Assembly (NCBI RefSeq): GCF_024206495.1
Contig: NZ_JAMBPQ010000008.1
Location: 183,367 to 247,366 of the forward strand
Reading direction: 5' to 3'
DNA length: 64,000 nt
DNA from: Paraburkholderia sp. CNPSo 3272
GTDB taxonomy: Bacteria > Pseudomonadota > Gammaproteobacteria > Burkholderiales > Burkholderiaceae
Positions within the stretch are counted from its first letter, which is position 1, and each line of letters starts with the position of its first letter. The translations under genes and the position numbers were made by a program. Below the pieces are notes generated by a model, which searched no databases, was not told where the DNA came from, and worked only from the letters and a program-made list of their open reading frames with translations. Of this stretch, positions 35,501-44,040 are shown piece after piece.

Positions 35501-36507
35501 CGCGCGAGCAGCGTCTGCGCCTGCGCCAGATCGCCCTGTTGCATGCGCACCAGACCCAGGCCGCCGAGCGCGTCGGTGTCGTTGGGTTTGTCGCGCAGCA
35601 CATCGGTGAAGGACTGTTCGGCGGTCGTGATGTCGCCCGCCTTGAATGCCGCGAAGCCGCGCGTCAGACGCGGGTCCATGACCGGTGCGGCAGGCGCGCC
35701 TGCCGCGCGCGGCGAGAGCATCTGATGGCGGATTTCATCGTCATCGGGATGCAGCTTCAGGTAGTCCTCGAACCACGACTTGTTCTTCGGCGTGGGCGTG
35801 ACCCAGGTCAGCACGGAGCGCCAGGCTTCCGTCGCCGCGCCGCCAATGTCCGGGCGCGCGGCCAGCTTTTCCAGCAAGGCGACGCCCGCGGCACGATAGC
35901 GTTCGTCTCGCACCTGATGCTGGGCCAGCGCCAACTGGGTATACGGATCGGGCGTCTCGGCGTTCAGGCGCGTCAAGCCCTGAATGGCCGGGTCCACGCC
36001 GCCGTCCGTATAGCCGAGGAAGGTGTAGTACTCGCGCGCCACATTGCCCTGCGGAGCCTTGCCGCCCAATGCCTTGTCGTATTGCGCGATCGCGGCCGCC
36101 AGCGCTTTCGGATCGTTCTGGTTGACGGCGTCCTGCGCCATCTGGCGCGCCTTGGCGAACGTCGACTTGTTGGGCTCCACGGCGAGACGCAGGTCCTGCT
36201 CGAGCAGCGGCACGTACCGGCTGTCGGGCGCCGCGGCGCGCAACCTCGTCAGATAGTCGTTGGCGACCGCAAACTGCTTCTTGCTCACGGCGATCGAACC
36301 CATGCCATAGAGGCCTTCGGGCTGTTTCGGATCGGTCAACAGCAGCTTCGACCAGGACTGCGCGGCCAGATCGGGCTTGTCATGCGCCTGCCAGTAGCGG
36401 CCCTGCTCGAGCAGCATTCTGGAACTGGCGTCCTGCGCCCATGCGGGGTGGCTGACTGAGGTAAGCAACAAACCCAGAACACAGGCCTGGCTGCGGCTGA
36501 CTAACAT
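32512..36507 (-). CDS. bcsC: Cellulose synthase outer-membrane protein BcsC
   Basis: A 1331-residue outer-membrane export protein. After a signal peptide (ACVLGLLLTSVSHPAWA), residues about 30-850 consist of many TPR repeats (for example AAQSWSKLLLTDPKQPEGLYGMG). A low-complexity Ala/Ser/Thr-rich linker (about 885-960) follows, then the BcsC C-terminal beta-barrel from about residue 975 to the end (GGLFVSSNNSAAG, LRVTPVELEGGTLG, YRQWVAGLYLRFSF), ending DMPVMPYQSHY. It forms the periplasmic scaffold and pore for the glucan. The start is the ATG at 36507 with AGGAAG before it. It lies 16 bases after bcsB2, with no bcsZ between. Confidence 0.96.
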   Translation of the reverse strand: MLVSRSQACVLGLLLTSVSHPAWAQDASSRMLLEQGRYWQAHDKPDLAAQSWSKLLLTDPKQPEGLYGMGSIAVSKKQFAVANDYLTRLRAAAPDSRYVPLLEQDLRLAVEPNKSTFAKARQMAQDAVNQNDPKALAAAIAQYDKALGGKAPQGNVAREYYTFLGYTDGGVDPAIQGLTRLNAETPDPYTQLALAQHQVRDERYRAAGVALLEKLAARPDIGGAATEAWRSVLTWVTPTPKNKSWFEDYLKLHPDDDEIRHQMLSPRAAGAPAAPVMDPRLTRGFAAFKAGDITTAEQSFTDVLRDKPNDTDALGGLGLVRMQQGDLAQAQTLLARAVARPGAGANWNKALASARYWLLVNQAEGAQSVGDYAAARSKLDQALRMDPAEPGGRNASARLYAAQGDLTRAEKVYREVLAAHPNNREAVSGLVDILAATGRADEAQKWVDGMSPEQQAGIGGLDRLRAAVAAGRADAAEQRGDLDAARRILEDAQRRDSANPWIRLELARYELRQGHADEARELVDGLLASNPDNPDALYASALLAMQMGDWTRAQDTMARIPTAARTPNMVATAQQIDFQAVAAQASQLARDGNLDDARNMLARLEASAGKDPARVSALAQAYVDAGNLPRAMALMHGLTPGGLKGSGPDVQLAYAGLLLKTGQNVQAQDVMRGLQGETLTADQRRQLDDLNYLYAVRLAEQQRQQGDLAQAYDTLAPVLAKRPNDSLANAALARMYAADGQYAKALSLYRKALANDPDNPGLELGVAMTAVQAGNGDVADAALKQAIAKAPNDPDVLAGAARIYAIEGKTREAQSLLVTAIAAKEKRLGVQAQGVHVAGNPFVHDDDRRRIAARDMRQPAATAFAAQGTAGAASDGVLANDAGTASGVASATTSKGARASALPSVAGTPLGEQAPQDAVATSAPQEGAISLDDMRNELDDIRSERSPEIRGGLFVSSNNSAAGTSQLTDVQQPLEALLPVGNGKLSLRVTPVELEGGTLGTDVYSSSQFGGGPKAAEDQKSGKVAAPGAQSAHGVGLGVGYETRKWAFDIGTTPLGFQYTNVVGGVSYRSAIDAKAGSWFNAGVSRRAVTDSITSFAGSTDARSGLRWGGVTATGLHGAIGLDNQDFGFYGYGAVKYLDGFSVQSNEGAEVGAGAYWYLLRSANNMLTIGMNLSGEFYRHDQNNFTYGNGGYFSPQRFYAFTVPITWAQRSDRWTYKLQGSAGLQYYHEAGAPYFPTDSTLQAAAASAATSTTGDGAVHPAQSKTGVGYNLLAAAEYRFSNHLTGGASVGANNASSYRQWVAGLYLRFSFAPQTKSLDMPVMPYQSHYNDQ

Positions 36508-36523
36508 GAAGGCTTCCTGATTA

Positions 36524-38899
36524 TTATTGTGCGTGCTGCTTTGCGCGCAGCCGTGCCTCGGCTTCGGCATCGCGCCGCGCCTGACGGCGCCGCAAGGCCA
36601 CGAACCCGCCTGCCGCCAGCAGCGCGAGCACGACGACGCCGAGCGCCTTCAGCAGCGAGGCCAGCGACAAGCCGAACGAAGCCAGCCACCAGTCGAGGCC
36701 GCGCCACAGGCCCAGATGCCCAACGTAGTACGTGTGCTCGCCCACGAGCGCATCGACTTCGTTGCCGCGGATCGATACGAGGCTGCCCTGGATGGGCTGC
36801 TTGTCGTAGTTCGGCACGCCCAGCAACGCCGCGACCGCATCCTTCAGGCCGTCGGATTGATTGCTCACCAGCATGACCACGCTGCGGCCCTTTTCCTTCG
36901 GCGACTCGAAGCCCGCGAGCACGGCGCTCACGCCCGGCCCCGTCCAGGCGAGCGAGAGGCGACCGGGAGCGGCGTCCAGACGCGGATTGGCGTGGAACCA
37001 GCCGCGCACGCGGCCCGGCAGATCCGAGAGCGAGAACTGCGCGCCGTGGTCGTACGCCGCGGGCATGTAGCCCGCCCAGTCCTTGAGCCAGGCCTGGTCG
37101 GCGCCCGAGGCGATCACGAGCAGATCCTTCGCCGCGGGCATGGCGTCGATGCGCTGGCCGCGCAGCACCGTGACGCCGCGCGCCGGATAGCCGGTCGAGT
37201 CGCCCATGCGGCCCATCACGGCCAGATACGTGCTGTACTCCTGCGGCCCAGCATTGGCGCCGAGCACGACGTCCGTGTCTGACAGGTCAGCCATGCGCGT
37301 GAACGGGAAGCCCGCCTGGGCGAACGCGGCCAGGTTCGGCATCGCGATGTAGTGCGGATACCTCGACAGATCGATCGTCGATTCGGGATCGATCGCGCCG
37401 CGCACGTTGTCGATGATGATGTCGCGGCACTCGCCCTGCTTGATGTAGTCGTACATGTAGCGGAACTGCAGCTGCGTGTTCGGCTGCAGGAGCGACTCCA
37501 GCGGCACTTCCAGTTTCGCCTGACGCGGCAGGCTGCTGTCGGGCAGCACTTCGGCGCGAAGCTTGTCGCCGCCTTCGAGGCGCTCGAGCGGCAGCAGCGG
37601 AATCGACTTCATGAACTGATCGCTGACGCTGAACAGCAGCGACGAATTGACCATGTAAGGCTGCGGCGTGTAGCGGTAATGCAGGTCGATCGGCACGTTC
37701 TGCGCATGCCAGCCGAACAGGTCGGGCGGCACGCGCGTATTGATGCGGATGAGGTCCGGGCTGTAGCCCGACACACTCAACTGTTTGGTGTCGATCAGCT
37801 CACCGAACGACACGGGGCGGTCGGTGCGCAGCCAGCGCGGCGCGTCGTAGGGCTTGCGCGGTGCGAGATCGGCGAAATGCGTGATCAGCGCGCTCGGGCC
37901 CGCCAGCGTCTGGCTGCCCGTGACCAGCGCGTCGGCCGCCTGCTTGAGTTCCTTGCCGTCGCGGCCCATGACGAGCAGCAGCTTGCCGTTCGGATCGTTC
38001 GGGTTGCTGACGATGGCGAGCGTCGGACCTTGCAACGGCGCACCCGCGAGCGCGGCCTGCTGCGCGCCTTCCACGATGACGACCGCGTTGCCCTGAGCGG
38101 GCACGGCGGAGAGCGACACCGGGAAGTCCGCGCCGCGGAAGCTTGCCAGCGCGCCGAACCACGACGACACCGCGCCTGCGGCCTCGAGCGCGGCCGTATC
38201 GGGATTGCCCGGGAACACGACCGGCAGGCTCAGCCGGCGGATGTCCTGGCCGTCGAAGAACGGCTTGGGCAGGCGCGCCAGATCGTTGGCCTGCGGCAGC
38301 GGTTGCGTATCGATGCTCAGCGTGCTTTCGTTGCTGATATTGGCCCACAGGCTCGAATGCAGCGGGTCCTCGCACTGCGTGGTGTAGTGGCCGATCAGTT
38401 GCAGGCGCAACTTGCTGTTCGAGGTGAACAGATACGCCGGCAGCGCGATCGTACGCTGCAGGCTCGCGCCGGCCGCTTCCTTTGGCACCGCGATCGAGGC
38501 CGCCACCTGGTCATTGACCAGCACGTTGATGTGCGAGAGATCGGGCAGCAGCGCCGGCGAATAGGCATAGCGCAGATTCAGGCGCGCGCCGCTCACGACC
38601 TGATCGTCGCGCACGCCGACCGGCAGCGTATTGCTGCCGTCGACGCCGCGCAGGTTGAGCGCGTATTGCGCACCCAGTTGCCGCAACGACCAGGTCACGG
38701 TCGTCGACGACGCCGCAGCAGCCGCAGCGGGCTGCGCCTGCGCGTTGTTGGCGGCATTGGCGCTCGCCGCGGCCTGGGCATGCGCCGTCGAGACGAAGGC
38801 ACAACCGAGCAGCAGCGCGGGCAACGCCCGCAATACCGGCTGTACGGACATGCAACGCGCGAGGCGTGCCCGGGAAATAGCAGGCCGTCTTTTAAACAT
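36524..38899 (-). CDS. bcsB: Cellulose synthase subunit BcsB, second copy
   Basis: A 791-residue periplasmic BcsB with signal peptide (about residues 1-40, ending AHA) and a C-terminal membrane anchor (LKALGVVVLALLAAGGFVAL). It shares with the upstream copy the motifs NPNDPNGKLLLVMGRDG, APRKPYDAPRWL, PPDLFGW and PFTRMADLSDTDV, and is complete, so it is a true paralogue. BcsB carries carbohydrate-binding domains that guide the chain out of BcsA. It overlaps the 3' end of the first bcsB by eight bases and precedes bcsC by 16. In related operons this place holds the endoglucanase gene bcsZ. The start has GAGG before ATG at 38899. Confidence 0.94.
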   Translation of the reverse strand: MFKRRPAISRARLARCMSVQPVLRALPALLLGCAFVSTAHAQAAASANAANNAQAQPAAAAAASSTTVTWSLRQLGAQYALNLRGVDGSNTLPVGVRDDQVVSGARLNLRYAYSPALLPDLSHINVLVNDQVAASIAVPKEAAGASLQRTIALPAYLFTSNSKLRLQLIGHYTTQCEDPLHSSLWANISNESTLSIDTQPLPQANDLARLPKPFFDGQDIRRLSLPVVFPGNPDTAALEAAGAVSSWFGALASFRGADFPVSLSAVPAQGNAVVIVEGAQQAALAGAPLQGPTLAIVSNPNDPNGKLLLVMGRDGKELKQAADALVTGSQTLAGPSALITHFADLAPRKPYDAPRWLRTDRPVSFGELIDTKQLSVSGYSPDLIRINTRVPPDLFGWHAQNVPIDLHYRYTPQPYMVNSSLLFSVSDQFMKSIPLLPLERLEGGDKLRAEVLPDSSLPRQAKLEVPLESLLQPNTQLQFRYMYDYIKQGECRDIIIDNVRGAIDPESTIDLSRYPHYIAMPNLAAFAQAGFPFTRMADLSDTDVVLGANAGPQEYSTYLAVMGRMGDSTGYPARGVTVLRGQRIDAMPAAKDLLVIASGADQAWLKDWAGYMPAAYDHGAQFSLSDLPGRVRGWFHANPRLDAAPGRLSLAWTGPGVSAVLAGFESPKEKGRSVVMLVSNQSDGLKDAVAALLGVPNYDKQPIQGSLVSIRGNEVDALVGEHTYYVGHLGLWRGLDWWLASFGLSLASLLKALGVVVLALLAAGGFVALRRRQARRDAEAEARLRAKQHAQ

Positions 38900-41258
38900 G
38901 AGAACCTCGTCGTCCTTCTTCACTTTGCGATGTCTGGGGGATGTCCAGGTTCAGGCGGCTCAGGGCGCGCCGATGCAGCAGCACGCCGCCGAGCAAGCCG
39001 ATAAGCACGACGCTGACGAGCGTCGCCGCGAGCAGCAGCACGATGTGACTCGCGAAGAACCACTCGATGGCGAGCCGAAGCGGCAGGGAGCCGATGAAAT
39101 AGCTCTGGTCCTTGTTCAGCGTGGTGAGGATGCCGTCGTTCACGACCACGAGGCTGCCGCCGATCGTGTCGTCGATGCGGTAGCGGCGGGCTTGCAGCGC
39201 GTCCGCAACTGCGCTTAGGCCGCCCGGCGTATTGCCCGATACGACCACCACACTGCGGCCATGCGCGAGCGGCGACTCGAACCCGGCCACCATGCCGTCG
39301 TGGTCGTCGCTACGATAGAGCGCGGCGATGTCCGCCTCACGCCTGGCTTGCGCCTCGCCGCCGGTCAGCTTGTCCCACCAACCGGCGAGCCCGGTGCCCG
39401 ACGGCGGAGCCGGAGCGAAGAACCCGCGCGGCAAGTCGCTGCGCCATGCCTTGAGCAAAGGCTGGTTGTCGCCCGAAGCGAGCACGAGCAAGTCCTTTTG
39501 CTGCAGCGATTCGACCTGGGCCGGATCGCCCACTGTCACGCCCAGCACCGGATAACCGGTGGCCTGCCCCATGCTGCCCATCAGCGTCAGATAGGCTGAG
39601 TAGTCGTCCGCGGCCGGTTGCGTTGGCAGGATCACGGCGGTTTCGGACAGATCGGCGAGGCGCGTGAACGGAAAGCCCGCGCTGGCGAACGCGCCCAGAT
39701 CGGGCATGGCCGTGTAACGCGGCAACTGCGAAATGTCGATCGTCGAGGTTGGATCGATGGCGCTCAGCAGCGGGCCGCCGGGCACGTCCTGCCAGTGGTC
39801 CTTCGTCTTGACCGCCTCGTAGCGATAGTCGAATTGCAGCGTCGTCAACGGCGGCAGTAGATACGTCGGAATCCGGATCACGGCATGGCCGTCCGGTGCA
39901 TCTCCTGGCAGCGGCAACGCCGCGATCGGCGTGTTGCCCGCCAGCACATTCAGCGCCGAATGCGTCGACTCGGGGCGCGCCGTATAGCGATAACGCAAGT
40001 TCAGCACCGCGCCGCTGTTGTTGAAACCGAACAGCCCCGGTGGCAGGCGCAGGTCCACGTCGATCGCGCCGGGCCGGAAGCCCTGGATCGTGAACCGGTC
40101 CGCCGGCAACAGTTCGCCCAGTTCGACCGGGCGGTCGCCCGGCAACCAGTTCGGCGCGTCAAAAGGCTTGCGCGGCGCGGCCGATACCGGAGCGTCGATG
40201 CGGACCTGCGGCCCCGCCAGCGTCTTCGCGCCCAGCACCAGCGCCAGCGCCGCCGTGCGCAGTTGCGGCTCATCGCGGCCCGCGACCAGCAGCAGCCGAC
40301 CGTTGGGGTCGTTGGGGTTGGGCACGATCGCCAGCGTCGGGGCGTCGACGGCGAGCGAGGCCAGGCCCAGGGCCGGCAACTCGTCGCGCAGCGCCAGTAC
40401 GACGGCATGGCCATGTGCGGGCAGCGCGCCGAGACTCGCGACGAAGTGCGAGCCGCGATAGCCCGCCTGCGCGCCCAGCCACGAGGCCACGATGCCCGCG
40501 GATTCGAGGCGACGCGCGCCTGGCGCGCGCGGCAGCACGACGGGCAAAGTCACGCGGCGCACGTCGCGCGCGTCGACGAACGGCGCGGGCAGTTGCGACA
40601 GGTCGCTGGAGACCGCCGCCGGCGCCACGGTCAGTTCGAGCGCGCTATTCGGGCCGGCTTTCAGCCACAGGTCGGGACTCAGCGGATCGTTGCCTTTATC
40701 GCTGGCTTTGCTATAGGCAATCAACTCGAGGTTGAGGTGATTGAAGTCGGTCAGCAGCGACACCGGCAAATCCACGCTCACCTGCGTCGACGTGCGCGGC
40801 GCGGGTTCCGGCAACGCAATCGTCGCTCCCACCACGCTGTTGAGCAGCACATTGAGATGCGAGAGCGCGGGGAGCAACGTAGGCGAATAACGGTAGTCGA
40901 GCACGAGCCGCGCGCCGACCACGCGCTCGTCACGGCGCAAACCGAAGTCCATGCCGCCATAGGCGTCCTCGCCGAGCAGCGTCAGCCCTTGCGCAGCGTT
41001 TTGCCGAAGCAGCGGGATGCGGTAGGTATAGGTATCGCCGGAGTCGGTGGCGGTCTGCGGCTGCGCCGATGCAGGCGCTTCGGCCGCCACGGCCTGCGAT
41101 GCAAACGACGGCGCCAATGCGGCCGCCGCGCTGGCCGCACTCGCGGCCAGCGCAACGTGGGCGCCTAACGCGAGCACGGCGAGCACCGAAGCCAGCCGCG
41201 GCGCCGACCGGCGCGTGCACGCCAGGGCGCGCAAAGGCAACAGATGGACGGGATTCAC
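38892..41258 (-). CDS. bcsB: Cellulose synthase subunit BcsB, first copy
   Basis: A 788-residue BcsB. It starts with GTG, overlapping the bcsA stop as GTGA, so translation is coupled. The signal peptide is long and Ala-rich (RLASVLAVLALGAHVALA). The body has DERVVGARLVLDYRYSPTLLP, NPNDPNGRLLLVAGRDE, APRKPFDAPNWLPGDRP, LPPGLFGFNN and PFTRLADLSETAV, and the C-terminus has the membrane helix HIVLLLAATLVSVVLIGLLGG. Roughly 40-50 percent of aligned positions look the same in the second copy, so the duplication is old. This copy, next to bcsA, is the likelier catalytic partner. Confidence 0.94.
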   Translation of the reverse strand: MNPVHLLPLRALACTRRSAPRLASVLAVLALGAHVALAASAASAAAALAPSFASQAVAAEAPASAQPQTATDSGDTYTYRIPLLRQNAAQGLTLLGEDAYGGMDFGLRRDERVVGARLVLDYRYSPTLLPALSHLNVLLNSVVGATIALPEPAPRTSTQVSVDLPVSLLTDFNHLNLELIAYSKASDKGNDPLSPDLWLKAGPNSALELTVAPAAVSSDLSQLPAPFVDARDVRRVTLPVVLPRAPGARRLESAGIVASWLGAQAGYRGSHFVASLGALPAHGHAVVLALRDELPALGLASLAVDAPTLAIVPNPNDPNGRLLLVAGRDEPQLRTAALALVLGAKTLAGPQVRIDAPVSAAPRKPFDAPNWLPGDRPVELGELLPADRFTIQGFRPGAIDVDLRLPPGLFGFNNSGAVLNLRYRYTARPESTHSALNVLAGNTPIAALPLPGDAPDGHAVIRIPTYLLPPLTTLQFDYRYEAVKTKDHWQDVPGGPLLSAIDPTSTIDISQLPRYTAMPDLGAFASAGFPFTRLADLSETAVILPTQPAADDYSAYLTLMGSMGQATGYPVLGVTVGDPAQVESLQQKDLLVLASGDNQPLLKAWRSDLPRGFFAPAPPSGTGLAGWWDKLTGGEAQARREADIAALYRSDDHDGMVAGFESPLAHGRSVVVVSGNTPGGLSAVADALQARRYRIDDTIGGSLVVVNDGILTTLNKDQSYFIGSLPLRLAIEWFFASHIVLLLAATLVSVVLIGLLGGVLLHRRALSRLNLDIPQTSQSEEGRRGSHV

Positions 41259-43501
41259 GATTGCTTCGATCCCAACTCGGCCGCCTGCGCCTCGGTCGAG
41301 CGCGCGAGACGCTCGCGTGAACCCATCAGCAAATGCCGGAACAACTCTTTCAGGCCGCGCACGCCGACACCGAGCACCTCGACCAGGCTGCGCAACGGCC
41401 GGTCGCGACGATAACGGCCCCAGGAAGCAATCCAGCTGTCGGCGCGCGAGAACGTCACGCGCATCAGGTCGCGTTCCTGATCGATCGTCAGGGCCGGGAA
41501 ACTCACGCCCACGGTGCGGCCGCGGCACACCTGGACCTCGGCGGGGAACTTGCCCTCGTAGTCGTCGCGGAACACCGAGACCACGACGCGTTCGCCACGC
41601 TGCGGCAGCGGCGCGTCCTCGGGCAGCACGAGTCCGAGGCCGCCGTGCGAATAGTCGCTGGTCTGGCAGACGACGCGACACCCGTTGGCCAGACGAATCG
41701 CGGCCGGCAACTCGATCTGCACGCGCGGCATGAGGCGCAGCTGTCTCGACTCGGACGCCACGCCTGCCGCCGCGCTCAGGTTCATGACGTTGTAGATCAC
41801 CCAGACCAGGTTGAACAAAATGCTCATTGCCTCGGGCCAGCCGGGACTGCGGATCAGACCGGCCACCCCCACCGCGAAGCCGGCGAGGTTGATGAGCAAC
41901 AGGACGATGTACGGCCGCGCCATCGCCCAATCGAGGAAGGACTGCCGGATCACTCCGCCCTTGGACGTCACGTTGAAGCCTCTAGTGCCGGGAAACAGCA
42001 CGGCCTGGAGCGCGGGCAGAATCACGTACCACGCCAGCACCGTTTCGTAGACCTCGCTCCAGAACGAATGGCGGAAGCGCCCTTGAATGCGCGAAGCGCC
42101 GATGCTCGAAATCACGAGATGCGGCACGGCATAGGCGAGCACCATCAGCGCCGACGCATGAAAGACGTGCGCGCCGAAGAACAGATAGGCCATCGGCGTG
42201 ATCAGGAACACGATGCGCGGCAGCCCGAAGAAGAAGTGCATCATCGCGCTGAGGTAGCACAGCCGTTGCGGCAGCGTCAGCCCCGAAATCAACAGCGGGT
42301 TGAACTGGCGGAAGATCTCCGCCATGCCGCGCGCCCAGCGAATGCGCTGACCGATGTGGCGCCCCAGGCTCTCGGTCGCGAGTCCCGCCGCCTGCGGAAT
42401 GGCGAGATAGCCGGTGTTGTATCCCTTCATGCTCATCTTGAGCGCGGTCAGCGCGTCCTCCGTGACGCTCTCGGTCGCCACGCCGCCCACCTCATTGAGC
42501 GCGGAGCGCCGCAACACCGCGCAGGAACCGCAGAAAAACGCGGCATTCCAGAGATCGTTGCCGTTTTGCAGCACGCCATAGAACAGGTCGCCCTCGTTGG
42601 GCACCTTGCGGTAGGTTTCGAGGTTGCGCTCGAACGGATCGGGCGAATAGAACACGTGCGGCGTCTGCACCATGGCCATCTTCGGATCCTTCAGGAACCA
42701 GCCCATGCAGACCTGCAGAAACGAGCGCGTAGTGACGTGATCGCAGTCGAACACGGCGATGTACTCGCCGTGGGTCTTCGCCAGCGCCGCGTTGAGATTG
42801 CCCGCCTTGGCGTGCGTATTGTCGGGACGCGTCAGATAGTCCACGCCCGCCTGCTCGCAGAACGCCCGGAACTCGTCGCGACGGCCGTCGTCGAGCAGGT
42901 ACACGCGCAGCTTGTCGGCCGGCCAGTCGAGCAGCGTCGCGGCCAGCACCGACTGCCGCACCACTTCGAGCGGCTCGTTGTAGGTCGGGATGTAGACGTC
43001 GACCGTGGGCCACGCCGACGTATCGGCCGGCAGCGGCGCGGGGCGGCGATGCAGCGGCCAGAGCGTCTGGAAGTAGCTGCACAACAGCATGAGCACCGCG
43101 TAGCCTTCGGCGAACAACAGCAGATAGCCGAAGGTCCGGTCCAGCGAGTTGGTGAAGGACAGGGTCTGCGTCACGCGCCAGTACAGATAGCGCAGCGACA
43201 TGAATACCGACAACGCCACCAGCGACACGGTGAGGACGCGGCCGCGCATGCGGCTCAGCGCGATCGCGACGCCCATGCACAGGATTGCGAACAACCACTG
43301 CTTCGAGACCGCCAGATGGACCGTCATGGCGGACGTGAACAAGAGCACGGCCGCCAGTATCACGAGCACACGCGACCAGCGCGACGCGAGCAGCGACGCA
43401 CCCGCTTGCAGCAATGCGTCGTCCCACGCTCCTGCGTCGTCGCTTTGACCCGCACCGGCCGCTTGTCGCTGCGTCCGCATCGATTTCCGCTTGAAGATCA
43501 T
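41255..43501 (-). CDS. bcsA: Cellulose synthase catalytic subunit BcsA
   Basis: A 748-residue family 2 glycosyltransferase polymerising UDP-glucose into beta-1,4-glucan across the inner membrane. Catalytic motifs are all present: DDG at 204-206, DCD at 252-254, FCGS at 323-326, TED at 347-349 and QRIRW at 385-389. About eight membrane helices flank the domain. The PilZ domain near residues 585-690 keeps RLMPR (589-593) and DYSHGG (616-621), so c-di-GMP activation should work. The C-terminal tail of about 60 residues is amphipathic. Its ATG overlaps the bcsP stop (ATGA), and its stop overlaps bcsB1 (GTGA). Confidence 0.98.
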   Translation of the reverse strand: MIFKRKSMRTQRQAAGAGQSDDAGAWDDALLQAGASLLASRWSRVLVILAAVLLFTSAMTVHLAVSKQWLFAILCMGVAIALSRMRGRVLTVSLVALSVFMSLRYLYWRVTQTLSFTNSLDRTFGYLLLFAEGYAVLMLLCSYFQTLWPLHRRPAPLPADTSAWPTVDVYIPTYNEPLEVVRQSVLAATLLDWPADKLRVYLLDDGRRDEFRAFCEQAGVDYLTRPDNTHAKAGNLNAALAKTHGEYIAVFDCDHVTTRSFLQVCMGWFLKDPKMAMVQTPHVFYSPDPFERNLETYRKVPNEGDLFYGVLQNGNDLWNAAFFCGSCAVLRRSALNEVGGVATESVTEDALTALKMSMKGYNTGYLAIPQAAGLATESLGRHIGQRIRWARGMAEIFRQFNPLLISGLTLPQRLCYLSAMMHFFFGLPRIVFLITPMAYLFFGAHVFHASALMVLAYAVPHLVISSIGASRIQGRFRHSFWSEVYETVLAWYVILPALQAVLFPGTRGFNVTSKGGVIRQSFLDWAMARPYIVLLLINLAGFAVGVAGLIRSPGWPEAMSILFNLVWVIYNVMNLSAAAGVASESRQLRLMPRVQIELPAAIRLANGCRVVCQTSDYSHGGLGLVLPEDAPLPQRGERVVVSVFRDDYEGKFPAEVQVCRGRTVGVSFPALTIDQERDLMRVTFSRADSWIASWGRYRRDRPLRSLVEVLGVGVRGLKELFRHLLMGSRERLARSTEAQAAELGSKQS

Positions 43502-43944
43502 GGCGCGCCACGCTGCGCAACATCGCCGCGAGGCTCGTTGCGTTCCATGAGACGCGCAAACACACTGCTCAGCGCGGCAGCCGGTTGCACCGCGACGACA
43601 GGCTCGGGCGCGGGTTGAACGACGGGCTCCACGAGTGCGGCCGGCTCATCCGGGGGAGGCTCGGACGCGGCAACAGGCGTGGCACAAATCGCGTCGGGTG
43701 ACGCGTCGGGCGCATCGAACGTGTCGGGCGTATCAGTCGTAACGGGGACGTCGGCCGGATCAGCGGCGTCGCCCTGCGCCGACGCGACAGGCGCGGGCGC
43801 GACGGGGTCCTGCTCCGCCGCGTTCATCGTGGACCAGCGCCCACGCAGGCCGTGCATCTGCTCCGCCCTTTCCACTTCCTGGTACTGCGATGGGCTTGCG
43901 TCCGCTACCTCGAAAAGATTCGCAATGTCCGATGCACCGCTCAT
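43498..43944 (-). CDS. bcsP: Cellulose biosynthesis protein BcsP (BcsR-like N-terminus)
   Basis: A 148-residue protein. The first 45 residues resemble the BcsR/BcsP domain (DIANLFEVADASPSQYQEVERAEQ, in order), followed by a long Ala/Pro/Val/Asp-rich disordered part and a short C-terminal helix (LSSVFARLMER). BcsP-like proteins occur between bcsD and bcsQ or bcsA in betaproteobacterial operons. They help place or stabilise the synthase complex; the exact role is unsettled. The gene overlaps bcsA by four bases, which shows that no bcsQ lies between. The ATG at 43944 has only a weak ribosome site. Confidence 0.82.
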   Translation of the reverse strand: MSGASDIANLFEVADASPSQYQEVERAEQMHGLRGRWSTMNAAEQDPVAPAPVASAQGDAADPADVPVTTDTPDTFDAPDASPDAICATPVAASEPPPDEPAALVEPVVQPAPEPVVAVQPAAALSSVFARLMERNEPRGDVAQRGAP

Positions 43945-44040
43945 GCCCCGACCCCGTAGTATTCGTTGTGCTGTCCATCAAGGCGCGTTATGCGCGCAGC
44001 ACGTTTTGTTTATTTCGTTGACCTGTCGACCTGTCAACCT

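Noticed and set aside
32527..36459. Very long open frame on the plus strand opposite bcsC
   Set aside because: It lies entirely within bcsC on the other strand; its protein is Arg/His/Gln-rich with no domain, as is usual for the reverse frame of high-GC genes.
41333..43618. Long plus-strand frame opposite bcsA
   Set aside because: It mirrors bcsA codons, has no ribosome site and gives a low-complexity His/Arg/Gln-rich product.
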